The notes beneath the pieces are model-generated. The model did no database searches and was not told the origin of the DNA. It saw only the letters and a list, made by a program, of their open reading frames with translations. Of a stretch of 64,000 bases of DNA, positions 8,820 to 16,539 are shown piece after piece. This DNA comes from Lachnospiraceae bacterium (GTDB lineage: Bacteria; Bacillota; Clostridia; Lachnospirales; Lachnospiraceae). The stretch is taken from NCBI GenBank assembly GCA_017500935.1, contig JAFVXW010000085.1, positions 124,001 to 188,000 on the forward strand. The letters are read 5' to 3'. Made by a program: the position numbers and the translations under genes. Position 1 is the first letter of the stretch; the number at the start of each line of letters is the position of its first letter.

Positions 8820-9128
8820 TCAATCTACTAAACCGTTGAAGCGGAGATAACGGCAATGATGCCTTTACAGAGAGTCCGGGATGCTGAGAGCCGGATGAGA
8901 AACAAGTTGTCAAATGGACCGCGGAGGGTGCAGTCAAATGTGTTCGGATGGTACCGGCACAGAGTATTCTGCAACGTGCAGGCATACGTTAGTTGTCGGG
9001 GATATGCAGGTATCCTGCCAAAGCGCACAGGTTCATCCCTGTGAAATCAAGGTGGCACCGCGGATAATTACACGCATTGTATTTATTCGTCCTTGACAGA
9101 TTTCAGGATTTCTGTCAGGGGCTTTTTT
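8820..9128 (+). promoter_or_regulatory. T-box riboswitch, tryptophan-specific
   Basis: The conserved T-box sequence AAGGTGGCACCGCG (9049-9062) precedes a Rho-independent terminator. Stem I contains AGAGAG and GCTGAGAG elements and the candidate specifier TGG at 8915-8917 in the context CAAATGGACC, which matches tRNA-Trp and the trpB gene downstream. When tRNA-Trp is uncharged, its acceptor end should pair with the T-box bulge and favour the antiterminator, raising trpB expression. Specifier choice rests on position and on the downstream gene; class and structure are otherwise clear. Confidence 0.92.
9091..9128 (+). terminator. T-box leader terminator
   Basis: Stem CCTTGACAGA / TCTGTCAGGG with one G-U pair, followed by a run of six Ts. 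It overlaps the region downstream of the T-box motif and is the regulated attenuator of trpB. Confidence 0.9.
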
Positions 9129-9195
9129 ATTGTTCAAAGCCACCCCTGACAAAAAAGAAACACTTCTGTCTATTTTTATTTTGGAGGAATGAAAA

Positions 9196-10413
9196 ATGAA
9201 GTACAACGAATTCGAATTTGACAATTACATGAAAAAATACCCCGATGAAAACGGGTTTTACGGCCGTTTCGGCGGTTCCTATGTAACTCCCGAACTGCAG
9301 AATGCCATGAATGAGATCACACAGGCATATTTTACCATCTGCAAATCCAGCAAGTTCATCAGCGAACTTCGCCGCATCCGCAAAGATTTCCAGGGCAGAC
9401 CCACTCCCATTTCCCATCTGGAACGTCTGTCGGCAAAATACGGCAATGTACAGCTGTATGTAAAACGTGAAGACTTAAATCATTCCGGTGCACACAAATT
9501 AAACCATTGCATGGGTGAGGCACTGCTGGCAAAATACATGGGCAAGAAAAAAGTTATCGCAGAAACCGGTGCCGGTCAGCACGGTGTAGCGCTTGCTACC
9601 GCTGCTGCTTATTTTGGTCTGGAATGTGACATCTACATGGGTGCCGTTGACATCAAAAAGCAGGCTCCCAATGTAGCAAGAATGAAGATCCTTGGTGCAA
9701 GAGTCATCGAAGTCACCGAAGGTCTGCAGACCTTAAAGGAAGCGGTTGACGCTGCATTTGCCGCATACTGCCGCGAATACAAAGATGCGATCTACTGCAT
9801 CGGCTCTGTTCTCGGTCCCCATCCTTTCCCCATGATGGTACGTGATTTCCAGAGCGTTGTGGGTATCGAAGCAAGAGAACAGTTTGTGAATATGACCGGT
9901 GAGCTTCCTGATGCCGTTGTTGCCTGTGTAGGAGGCGGCTCCAATGCGATGGGTATTTTCTCCGGTTTCTTAAATGATCCTGTAGAGATCTACGGTGTAG
10001 AGCCTCTCGGCAAAGGCCCTAAGTTAGGCGATCATGCAGCAAGCTTAAAATACGGTACAGAAGGTATCATGCATGGCTTCAACAGTATTATGCTCATGGA
10101 TGAGAATGGCGAACCCGCTCCCGTATACTCTGTTGCAAGCGGTCTTGACTATCCTTCCTCCGGCCCCGAACATGCATTTTTACAGTCCATCGGACGCGTA
10201 AAATACGATGTGATCAACGACGAAGAAACCATTGACGCCTTCTTTGAGCTGTCCAGACTCGAAGGCATCATTCCCGCTATCGAAAGTTCTCACGCTGTTG
10301 CTTACGGCATCAAGCTGGCTCAGAAGATGGGCAAAGGTTCTGTCCTGATGTGTCTGTCCGGCAGAGGCGACAAGGATATGGACTATATCATTGAAAATTA
10401 CGGTATCAGATGA
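9196..10413 (+). CDS. trpB: Tryptophan synthase beta chain, orphan (no trpA)
   Basis: A PLP enzyme that condenses indole and L-serine to L-tryptophan. The 405 residues show [13 protein letters not shown] at the N-terminus, the PLP lysine in [10 protein letters not shown] (Lys101), the catalytic Glu123 in AETGAGQHG, and the phosphate-binding VGGGSNAMG loop. The usual HKINN is HKLNH here, so it is a somewhat diverged TrpB. GGAGG lies 8 bases before the ATG. No trpA or other trp gene is adjacent, and its own Trp T-box plus a strong terminator make it a single-gene unit. That suggests salvage of indole rather than full tryptophan synthesis, though a trp operon elsewhere is possible. Confidence 0.95.
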   Translation: MKYNEFEFDNYMKKYPDENGFYGRFGGSYVTPELQNAMNEITQAYFTICKSSKFISELRRIRKDFQGRPTPISHLERLSAKYGNVQLYVKREDLNHSGAHKLNHCMGEALLAKYMGKKKVIAETGAGQHGVALATAAAYFGLECDIYMGAVDIKKQAPNVARMKILGARVIEVTEGLQTLKEAVDAAFAAYCREYKDAIYCIGSVLGPHPFPMMVRDFQSVVGIEAREQFVNMTGELPDAVVACVGGGSNAMGIFSGFLNDPVEIYGVEPLGKGPKLGDHAASLKYGTEGIMHGFNSIMLMDENGEPAPVYSVASGLDYPSSGPEHAFLQSIGRVKYDVINDEETIDAFFELSRLEGIIPAIESSHAVAYGIKLAQKMGKGSVLMCLSGRGDKDMDYIIENYGIR

Positions 10414-10442
10414 TTTCACCAAAACAGCAGATCCATATACAA

Positions 10443-10483
10443 AAACCCGGACAAATTTCCTTTAAGGAATCCTGTCCGGGTTT
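10443..10483 (+). terminator. Terminator after trpB
   Basis: An 11-bp stem AAACCCGGACA / TGTCCGGGTTT with an inner TTCC/GGAA extension. The A-run on one side and T-run on the other make it usable from both strands, so it may also serve the minus-strand gene ending at 10507. Confidence 0.9.
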
Positions 10484-10506
10484 CCTGTTTATATACTTCA
10501 AAAACC

Positions 10507-11124
10507 TCACTGTTTTTCGGGACGGATACGGATCGTTCGTATGCCGCTCCAGGCAAGATAAAATGCAACGATCGCAGAACCGATCCTGTCCAGCCAGAAC
10601 GAAATCTCCGAACCGGGCAGCATAGCCACCGAAAAAAGTGCCAGTGTCACACAGCCATCTACCAGTGTTTTGGCCCTGTAAAGAACTGCCTGTACTTTCA
10701 GAATGGCATTGGGCTCCTGCCGATGCAGACGAGTGTATTTTTTCCAGAAAAGTCCGTTTGCTATCACTCCCAAAACTGCTATCGTTAAGCCTGGAATCAC
10801 ATTTCCCTTGTCCTCATTATCAGACATAAATGCCAGCAAAAACATAATACTTCCGCCCAAACACATCATTGCTCCCACAAAGACATTGGCGATACGCTCC
10901 AGCCTCTGCTTTTTCTCCTGATCAAAGCTTTCCTTTTGATTTGTCAGCTGATAGACTGCAAATGCCGCAATGATCGCCAACAGTTCCGCACTGCGGCGCA
11001 CAAAATCTGCAATCTGCGTAGAACTTCTCCCTGTCATAAGCCCCATCCCAACGACCAAAGGTCCGGGGGCACTCATCAGTACCGACATCAAAAGTGTATT
11101 TCTTCCTGATTTATGCTTGCTCAT
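10507..11124 (-). CDS. CDF-like cation transporter membrane protein
   Basis: A 205-residue polytopic membrane protein with about five or six hydrophobic segments. Its opening (VLMSAPGPLVVGMGLMTG, then SAELLAIIAAFAVYQL) and closing (DRIGSAIVAFYLAWSGIRTI) resemble the membrane domain of cation diffusion facilitators. The cytoplasmic C-terminal domain of typical CDF proteins (about 300 residues) is absent, and the usual HxxxD metal pair of the fifth helix is not evident (RAKTLVDG instead), so metal transport is doubtful. The ATG at 11124 has a weak AAAGG upstream. The next minus-strand gene starts 39 bases upstream of it at its own 3' end, so they may be co-transcribed. Confidence 0.6.
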   Translation of the reverse strand: MSKHKSGRNTLLMSVLMSAPGPLVVGMGLMTGRSSTQIADFVRRSAELLAIIAAFAVYQLTNQKESFDQEKKQRLERIANVFVGAMMCLGGSIMFLLAFMSDNEDKGNVIPGLTIAVLGVIANGLFWKKYTRLHRQEPNAILKVQAVLYRAKTLVDGCVTLALFSVAMLPGSEISFWLDRIGSAIVAFYLAWSGIRTIRIRPEKQ

Positions 11125-11162
11125 CAATTATCATGCCTTTCATCTTTATGCTTTGTATGTGA

Positions 11163-11891
11163 TCATCCAACCTTTTCAAACAGCTCCACCAATGGCAAGA
11201 CCACCGACATGGCTGCCAACGGACAATTCACAGTATCCATCCCATCTAACGTTATCAGCTCTATAAATGCACTTACCAGCGCTGTCACCGCCGGAATCAC
11301 TACATATCCTGCCGGATGCAGACCGCCTCTGATCCCCAGAAGAACCGTCACACAGATCAGCGAACACAAAAACATAGCTGCACTGCCTTCCCAGCTTTTG
11401 GTATCATGTACTCTTTTCCAGTGAACCTTGTGCTTTCCCCATTTCTTGCCGACCAGTGCTGCAGCCGCATCTCCAAAGCCCCATGCATATACACATACAA
11501 GCACCAGCATTCTGTCTCCAAGCCATCCCCAACATACCGTTATGATAAGTGCGAACATAGAAAACACCAACAGCAGACTCTTCTTCAGTTCCCCATGCTT
11601 TCTTTCTGTTGTCAGCTCCGAAAATCCCCTGATGCCTTCACAGACAAACAAAATCGGCCAGACAACTGCTGCAAAGATCACCGCAGCTGCTGCCGCTGTT
11701 TTCCATTGAGAAAAACCATACACAAAAACAATCAGCGATCCCAGCAATATAAAATGCAGAATCTTTCTGAACAATTCATTGGGTATCTTTATCAGCAGAC
11801 GACAGGTAAGTGCTGCAGATGCACATATTACGAAATAGATAGCTATATAACTCAGTCCCTTAAGCATGTCTTGCGTAAAAATATGTTCCAT
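11163..11891 (-). CDS. Dolichol-kinase/CTP-transferase-like membrane protein
   Basis: A 242-residue integral membrane protein with about seven helices. The segment GFGDAAAALVGKKWGKHKV followed by KSWEGSAAMF matches the pattern shared by SEC59/VTE5-type polyprenol and phytol kinases and phosphatidate cytidylyltransferases, which use CTP to phosphorylate or activate a lipid. A later ITLDGMDTVNCPLAA segment fits the same group. The start at 11891 is fixed by GGAGG 7 bases upstream; the longer open frame to 11999 is only read-through into the repeats before it. The substrate is unknown (isoprenoid alcohol or phospholipid). The hairpin-forming repeats directly upstream could influence mRNA stability or translation. 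Confidence 0.75.
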   Translation of the reverse strand: MEHIFTQDMLKGLSYIAIYFVICASAALTCRLLIKIPNELFRKILHFILLGSLIVFVYGFSQWKTAAAAAVIFAAVVWPILFVCEGIRGFSELTTERKHGELKKSLLLVFSMFALIITVCWGWLGDRMLVLVCVYAWGFGDAAAALVGKKWGKHKVHWKRVHDTKSWEGSAAMFLCSLICVTVLLGIRGGLHPAGYVVIPAVTALVSAFIELITLDGMDTVNCPLAAMSVVLPLVELFEKVG

Positions 11892-11904
11892 TCGATTTCC
11901 TCCT

Positions 11905-12046
11905 GCTGTCTGGCTTCGCCTTTTTCGGGAAACCTCGCAAACGCTTTGCTTTTTGCGAGGTAGCGCTGTCTGGCTTCGCCTTCTCGGGAAACCTCGCAAA
12001 CGCTTTGCTTTTTGCGAGGTAGCGCTGTCTGGCTTCGCCAGACAGC
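11905..12046. repeat. Hairpin-forming ~60-bp tandem repeat, 2.4 copies
   Basis: Two nearly identical units (60 bases at 11905-11964; 59 bases at 11965-12023) and a partial third (12024-12046). Each unit starts GCTGTCTGGCTTCGCC and contains an inverted repeat CCTCGCAAA / TTTGCGAGG (11933-11960 and 11992-12019). The third copy closes as a perfect hairpin GCTGTCTGG-CTTCG-CCAGACAGC. On the minus strand the array runs up to the GGAGG of the kinase-like gene. It looks like an extragenic palindromic repeat element. Confidence 0.9.
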
Positions 12047-12135
12047 TTCATTATACCAAATGTGCTTCACAAATACGATATATTGCGATATTTCTGCAGC
12101 CATTTTCCATTGAGCAAGCAAATATTAGAGTTTTG

Positions 12136-12331
12136 CTTGATTTACATGCCACTTTTCTATTATAGACATATAAAAATGGTATTTTGTTTGCTCATACATG
12201 TCACACCAACCTGTTCCTACATGTAACTTTCCCATTATTTACTCTTTTACATGTCAGCACTGCTTATCCTGACATGTAAATTGAGTATTTCTCTACATTT
12301 TACATGTCAGCGCTAATTCCCCGACATGCAA
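12136..12331. repeat. Cluster of ACATGT-centred inverted repeats
   Basis: At least seven copies of an ACATG(T/C) core occur in this intergenic stretch. One pair is a perfect 12-base inverted repeat: TTTACATGTCAG (12246-12257) with CTGACATGTAAA (12269-12280). A second pair, TTTACATGTCAG (12299-12310) with CGACATGCAAA (12322-12332), is imperfect; single boxes lie near 12140, 12196 and 12218. No gene is seen in 12056-12470 apart from these boxes and the terminator at 12392. Confidence 0.75.
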
Positions 12332-12391
12332 ATCCACGATTTTCATATATTTGCTTGCCGCCACACCCACTATAAGATACCAAAACGAAAA

Positions 12392-12435
12392 AAACATGCT
12401 TATTTCAGACATATATATCCAAAATAAGCATGTTT
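12392..12435 (-). terminator. Terminator after URO-D gene 2
   Basis: A perfect 14-bp stem AAACATGCTTATTT / AAATAAGCATGTTT with T-rich sequence (TTTTTCGTTTT) following on the minus strand, 36 bases after the stop codon. Confidence 0.85.
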
Positions 12436-12470
12436 GATCAAAGACTGTTTCACCGCACAGGGAGATTCTC

Positions 12471-13709
12471 TCAACGGCTTACTTCTTCCATCGCGATCTC
12501 AGCCCATCTCCACAGACGTTCCGGATTGTGGCGGACGGTGCTGATATCCTTTAAGATAAATTCAAGGTTTACATTGTTCTGGCGTGCTGCAGTCAAAGTA
12601 CGGCGCAGGTCCTCACGCACTTCATTTTCATCAAACCACTCATAGCTTAATACTGCGGGAGTAGGCTTATTACTCATAACATAACGCTTGTTGTCCAGAT
12701 TTGCCGCAAAGTTCTCACGCACACTCCAGGGACTGCAGGAGATTTTGCGTACATTGGGAAGCTGTGCGATCTTGTCAAGACGGTCATCGAGTCTGTCGCA
12801 GCATCCGTAATAAATTGCGCCAAAGTGAGAGAATACGCGCTTCATGTAATCTACTTCAAATTCCTGGGTGATCGCAGGAGAACAGGAAGTAAACAGCTGT
12901 GCAAGGCCAAATGCCCATGCATTCTGAGACTGGGGATGTGCCTCTGCGCCTTCGCCGGGAAGATCATTGGTAAAGGTCTGGGAACAATGGCAAAGGTTGG
13001 AATAAATATCAAACAGGCCAAGCTTATTCATCTGCTCTACCTGACAGATCAGGCCCTGGGTCAGCTTTTCCATCAGGGTATGGATCATTTCAGGACGGTC
13101 GATCAGCTCAAAATAGCAGTTTTCCACGCCCATCCAGTAGGAAATAGTATCCCAGATGCCAAGGTGCATCGTCTGACCGGTCATTTTAAAGGGAATGATG
13201 CCGTCAAATACCTCTTTTGCAATGGCGATGATCTCTGCTTCTTTTGCTTCATCCAAAGAAATCTCGGGCATCTGGATTTTTTCGATATCATCATAATCTT
13301 CGATTACATTATTGATATGCTGGCTGAATACGTCGTTCATGCCTTCGGTTGCCAGACGATCCACCTGCTGTTCCAGTCCCCAGCCGGTGTTGATGATCGG
13401 TCTGGGCAGACAGATATAAGGATTTACCACCATATCCACACGCATATGGTTCCATTTGTAAATGGTCTGACGCATTTCATTTTCCACTCTGCGCCAGTAG
13501 GGATCTTCCACCTGACATTTTAAAAATCCGTCCACATCCATTTCACTCCACGGAATCTGATCGATCAGTACCATGGGACGATCCATGTGCAGACTGTTTA
13601 AATTGATCCACATTTTGCGGCGGGTTTCCTGTTCGGGCAAAGAAGCGATCTGGGCATACGCATGAGCCAGTGTTTTTAAAACTTCTTTTTCCTGCTGATT
13701 AAGCATCAT
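12471..13709 (-). CDS. URO-D-superfamily-like protein 2 (variant active site)
   Basis: A 412-residue protein resembling divergent members of the uroporphyrinogen decarboxylase/cobalamin methyltransferase fold seen in clostridia. The opening EVLKTLAHAYAQIASLPEQ and the sequence GQTMHLGIWDTISYWMG are family-like. The HxCG zinc segment of the other copies is replaced by YYGCCDRLDDRLD, with two adjacent cysteines; a separate LCHCSQTF lies mid-protein. The start at 13709 follows AGGAGG by 8 bases. It is divergent from the AraC regulator at 13924, which probably controls it, and ends in its own terminator, so it is a single-gene unit. Function is unknown; a demethylase/methyltransferase role is inferred from fold only. 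Confidence 0.7.
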   Translation of the reverse strand: MMLNQQEKEVLKTLAHAYAQIASLPEQETRRKMWINLNSLHMDRPMVLIDQIPWSEMDVDGFLKCQVEDPYWRRVENEMRQTIYKWNHMRVDMVVNPYICLPRPIINTGWGLEQQVDRLATEGMNDVFSQHINNVIEDYDDIEKIQMPEISLDEAKEAEIIAIAKEVFDGIIPFKMTGQTMHLGIWDTISYWMGVENCYFELIDRPEMIHTLMEKLTQGLICQVEQMNKLGLFDIYSNLCHCSQTFTNDLPGEGAEAHPQSQNAWAFGLAQLFTSCSPAITQEFEVDYMKRVFSHFGAIYYGCCDRLDDRLDKIAQLPNVRKISCSPWSVRENFAANLDNKRYVMSNKPTPAVLSYEWFDENEVREDLRRTLTAARQNNVNLEFILKDISTVRHNPERLWRWAEIAMEEVSR

Positions 13710-13849
13710 TTCCAATTCCTCCTGTAATATCCTGTAGCAGCTTTAAAGGTATGTAAAAAAGATACGGCATACCAGATTTTCCTATTTTATAGTCTATCCC
13801 TAAAAACAGACGATGTACACCTGTTATGTTGATATATTTTCCATAAAAA

Positions 13850-13878
13850 TTGACATTTCTGTCAGCATGTCCTATACT
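13850..13878 (+). promoter_or_regulatory. Promoter of araC-type gene
   Basis: TTGACA (13850-13855), 17-base spacer, TATACT (13873-13878); a close match to the sigma-A consensus, with the Shine-Dalgarno AAGGAG 30 bases further on. Confidence 0.8.
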
Positions 13879-13923
13879 GGGAGAAACTTCAAAAACCTAT
13901 CCGCCCAAAAAGGAGCTTTATTT

Positions 13924-14691
13924 ATGATTCTGATCGGTTACGGCCGCGGCCAGCAGCATTCAAACTGGAAAGTACGGGATTTTACGCCCCCCAGCTGGTG
14001 CCGAATTTATTACATTATTTCCGGCAAAGTCCAATATCAGTGCAACGGAACGATCCGGCACCTGAAACCGGGGAATTTCTATATTTTCCCTTCGTATGCC
14101 TCCTATACGATCGACCACGATCCCGCAGACCCGATCAACTGCCTGTGGCTGCATCTGGATCTTTTTCCGACTCTGGTACAGACCCTGATCGAGATCAGGC
14201 CGCAGGGTACGCTTTACTATCTGATCCAGGCCCTCCTGACCGAAATCCAGCCGGACACCGGCCATCTTCCCCAGAACAGTCTGCATACATCCGGAAGGCC
14301 CCTGATCATCAGCCTGTGCGAAGCCTTTTTATCCTATTGCGAAGACCGGAAATATCTAAATCCGCCGGATGAAAAAATTGCGCCCATCCTGCAGTACATC
14401 ATGGAACATTACGAAGAACCGCTTCCCATTCAGAATATCGGTCTGCGCTTTGGCTATTCCCAGGAGCATCTGATCCGCATCTTCAAAAAAAGGCTGGGCA
14501 TCACCCCGCATCAATATCTGATCGGATGCCGCATGAATCAGGCTCTGCTGCTGCTGCGCCACAATTACACGATCCATGAAATCGCCCTGCGCTGCGGCTA
14601 CCCTGACGGTAAGACCTTTTCCAACGCCTTCAGCAACCGATACGGATTTTCCCCCAGCAGTTTCCGGAAAATGCTGATCCGCCAGCCTTGA
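13924..14691 (+). CDS. AraC-family regulator divergent from URO-D gene 2
   Basis: A 255-residue regulator with an N-terminal cupin-like sensor (residues 1-140; YYIISGKVQYQCNG, LKPGNFYIFPS) and two C-terminal helix-turn-helix motifs (LRFGYSQEHLIRIFKKRLG and IALRCGYPDGKTFSNAFSNRYG). The start is 13924: AAAAGGAG sits 8 bases before it, while the frame extending up to 13813 contains the promoter itself. Divergence from the URO-D gene with a 214-base shared region suggests it senses a sugar-like or small aromatic ligand and controls that gene. Confidence 0.9.
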   Translation: MILIGYGRGQQHSNWKVRDFTPPSWCRIYYIISGKVQYQCNGTIRHLKPGNFYIFPSYASYTIDHDPADPINCLWLHLDLFPTLVQTLIEIRPQGTLYYLIQALLTEIQPDTGHLPQNSLHTSGRPLIISLCEAFLSYCEDRKYLNPPDEKIAPILQYIMEHYEEPLPIQNIGLRFGYSQEHLIRIFKKRLGITPHQYLIGCRMNQALLLLRHNYTIHEIALRCGYPDGKTFSNAFSNRYGFSPSSFRKMLIRQP

Positions 14692-14728
14692 ATTTCAACT
14701 GTAAAAATACTTTATTTTATTCAATAGA

Positions 14729-14764
14729 TATTTATTTGACTGATCACTGCGCCTATGTTATCTT
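14729..14764 (+). promoter_or_regulatory. Promoter of the amidohydrolase-pnuC operon (shared element, copy 1)
   Basis: TTGACT (14736-14741), 17-base spacer, TATCTT (14759-14764). The 13 bases TATTTATTTGACT and spacer elements TGCGC and ATG are repeated before the LuxR-type gene at 16540, so the two promoters likely share a regulator. Confidence 0.7.
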
Positions 14765-14819
14765 TTTGAATGGATAATACCGGTTTTTTAGATACAGACC
14801 GGAAAAGGAGGTTAAAACC

Positions 14820-15653
14820 ATGACAAACCAAAAGAAAATTGACTGCCACACACATATTGTGAATTGCGGCATTTACAATGAGTATTTTGACCCTCCTGAA
14901 GAAAAAGGCTATGCTCTGGTCATGGAATTTTTGCCGTATATGCAAAAACCGGAGATGCCTGACAAATCCTGGGAGCTGTGCGACGGCAATAAACAGCTGT
15001 TTTTATGCCCGTCTGTCGATATCCATCAGGATATCCCTGCCCAGCTGAGTGCCATCGAAGAAAAAATGGCCGCCCATCCGGGATGCCGCGTTGTTGGCTT
15101 AAAGATTTTTTTATCTTACCAGACCGGACGTGCCGACGACGACAGAATGCTGCCCATCTATGATTTTGCAGCCGTACATGGTCTGTCCGTCACCTTTCAT
15201 ACCGGTCTTCCTTCCTATCATCTTCCTTATGAAAATGATGTGGACGGTTCAAGGGTGGAATTTGTGGCGAATATAGCCAGAAAATATCCCCAGGTCAACT
15301 TTATCGCTGCTCACATGGGTGATCCCTGTTATAAAGAGAGCATCCAGGCCATGCATGGTCTGCCCAACATGTTCACCGATTTCTGCGGTGCCTTTGAACC
15401 CGGTACTGAAGTTGCAGCGGATGAAGAAGGAACCATCCAGCAATGGGCAGACGCCATCAGCCAGTACCCCGATGCATACAAACAGATTATTTACGGCACG
15501 GATTTTTGCCCGCCGATCCTATTGTCTGAACTTGACAAATACGATTACACGATTCAAAAAATCTTTCCGGAAAAGGTACATGAAGATATTTACTGGAATA
15601 ATCCTCTCCGTGCCTTTCCCAAAGTTGCAGAATACCTAAAAGAGAAAGGATGA
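14820..15653 (+). CDS. Amidohydrolase-2-family metal-dependent hydrolase
   Basis: A 277-residue TIM-barrel hydrolase of the amidohydrolase_2 type. Metal-site motifs in order: DCHTH (His10, His12), the GLKIF strand, FHTG, AAHMG, and YGTDFCPP near the C-terminus with the catalytic Asp. Relatives include 2-pyrone-dicarboxylate hydrolase and gamma-resorcylate/aminocarboxymuconate decarboxylases, which act on small carboxylated rings. AGGAGG lies 7 bases before the ATG. The pnuC gene follows after 7 bases, with its ribosome-binding site inside this gene's end, so they are translationally coupled. The pairing suggests processing of an imported vitamin-like or ring compound; the substrate is unknown. 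Confidence 0.8.
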   Translation: MTNQKKIDCHTHIVNCGIYNEYFDPPEEKGYALVMEFLPYMQKPEMPDKSWELCDGNKQLFLCPSVDIHQDIPAQLSAIEEKMAAHPGCRVVGLKIFLSYQTGRADDDRMLPIYDFAAVHGLSVTFHTGLPSYHLPYENDVDGSRVEFVANIARKYPQVNFIAAHMGDPCYKESIQAMHGLPNMFTDFCGAFEPGTEVAADEEGTIQQWADAISQYPDAYKQIIYGTDFCPPILLSELDKYDYTIQKIFPEKVHEDIYWNNPLRAFPKVAEYLKEKG

Positions 15654-15660
15654 CACTAAT

Positions 15661-16419
15661 ATGTCTCAAAAAATCAAATATCCCAGTCTTATCAAATTCT
15701 TTAAATCTTTCACCAAAGTGGAAGCCATTTACATGATCTTTGTTGTGGTGCTCGCCGTGGGAATGGCAATCTTTTTTCCTGATCTGATGCTTGAGAGCAC
15801 TGCCACCCCGCTTCTGCTTCTTTGCTCTGTATGCAATGTCATCGCCAACCCGCTGGTTGAAACCATGAATGCAAAGCAGTTCCGCGGCAACTTCATCATC
15901 GACATTTTCCTGATCGAGATCACCTACATCATTCTGTCCTTACACCTTGGCTGGTACACCCTGATGCTGTCCTGTATCTTCTTCTGGATCCCGATCGATA
16001 TCATCAGCTTTATCCAGTGGAGCAAACATATCGACAACGAAGATGACAACCTGACTGTTGTAAAACGTCTTGGCTGGAAAAAATCCATTCTGCTGCTGAT
16101 CGGCTGCGTGGTATTCTGTCTGATAATGGGAAGCATCATGTCCAACATGCCCGGTTCCCAGGATTCCTATCTGGAAGCATTTGCAACCGCTATGGGTATG
16201 GTAAACGGTACACTCCTGATGCTGCGTTACTCCGAACACTGGTATGCCTGGGTAATCACCACCATCCTGTATCTGGCAATGGATATTTCTGCAGGTGCTT
16301 ACGGACTTTTGATCGACGACATTGCAATGCTTGTGGTTACCTTCTACGGTATCTGGAAATGGTTTAAATACACCAGAGAACATAACACAGTTCAGAACAA
16401 GATCAACTTTAAGGTATAA
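15661..16419 (+). CDS. pnuC: PnuC-family nicotinamide riboside/vitamin transporter
   Basis: A 252-residue membrane protein with about seven to eight helices. The C-terminal half carries the PnuC pattern GMVNGTLLMLRYSEHWYAWV followed by AMDISAGAYG and a final YGIWKWFKY segment. PnuC proteins are ATP-independent facilitators for nicotinamide riboside (relatives carry thiamine, riboflavin or deoxynucleosides); intracellular modification traps the substrate. No nicotinamide-riboside kinase is adjacent; the partner here is an amidohydrolase, so the substrate may be another ring compound. It ends at a strong GC-rich terminator. Confidence 0.8.
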   Translation: MSQKIKYPSLIKFFKSFTKVEAIYMIFVVVLAVGMAIFFPDLMLESTATPLLLLCSVCNVIANPLVETMNAKQFRGNFIIDIFLIEITYIILSLHLGWYTLMLSCIFFWIPIDIISFIQWSKHIDNEDDNLTVVKRLGWKKSILLLIGCVVFCLIMGSIMSNMPGSQDSYLEAFATAMGMVNGTLLMLRYSEHWYAWVITTILYLAMDISAGAYGLLIDDIAMLVVTFYGIWKWFKYTREHNTVQNKINFKV

Positions 16420-16426
16420 TTACCAT

Positions 16427-16453
16427 CCCCCGGCCGCCGCCGGGGGATTTTCA
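16427..16453 (+). terminator. Terminator after pnuC
   Basis: An 8-bp GC stem CCCCCGGC / GCCGGGGG with a four-base loop, followed by ATTTTC. Confidence 0.85.
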
Positions 16454-16464
16454 TGTAATGGGTG

Positions 16465-16500
16465 TATTTATTTGACTAATCTGCGCTGTCATGGTATCTT
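16465..16500 (+). promoter_or_regulatory. Promoter of membrane LuxR-type gene (shared element, copy 2)
   Basis: TTGACT (16472-16477), 17-base spacer, TATCTT (16495-16500), with the 13-base identity TATTTATTTGACT to copy 1 at 14729 and similar TGCGC...ATG spacer elements. Confidence 0.7.
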
Positions 16501-16539
16501 ATAAGTCCAGATTACTTTCTTACCGGAGATTTTCATCAT

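Noticed and set aside
11852-12165. Several overlapping open frames through the tandem repeat near 11.9-12.1 kb
   Set aside because: They are only read-through of the 60-base repeat in different frames, with no ribosome site. The real start of the downstream gene is at 11891.
11905-12331. Possible CRISPR array (repeats and spacing near 12 kb)
   Set aside because: The tandem units are contiguous without spacers, the ACATGT boxes are too short and irregular, and no cas genes are present.
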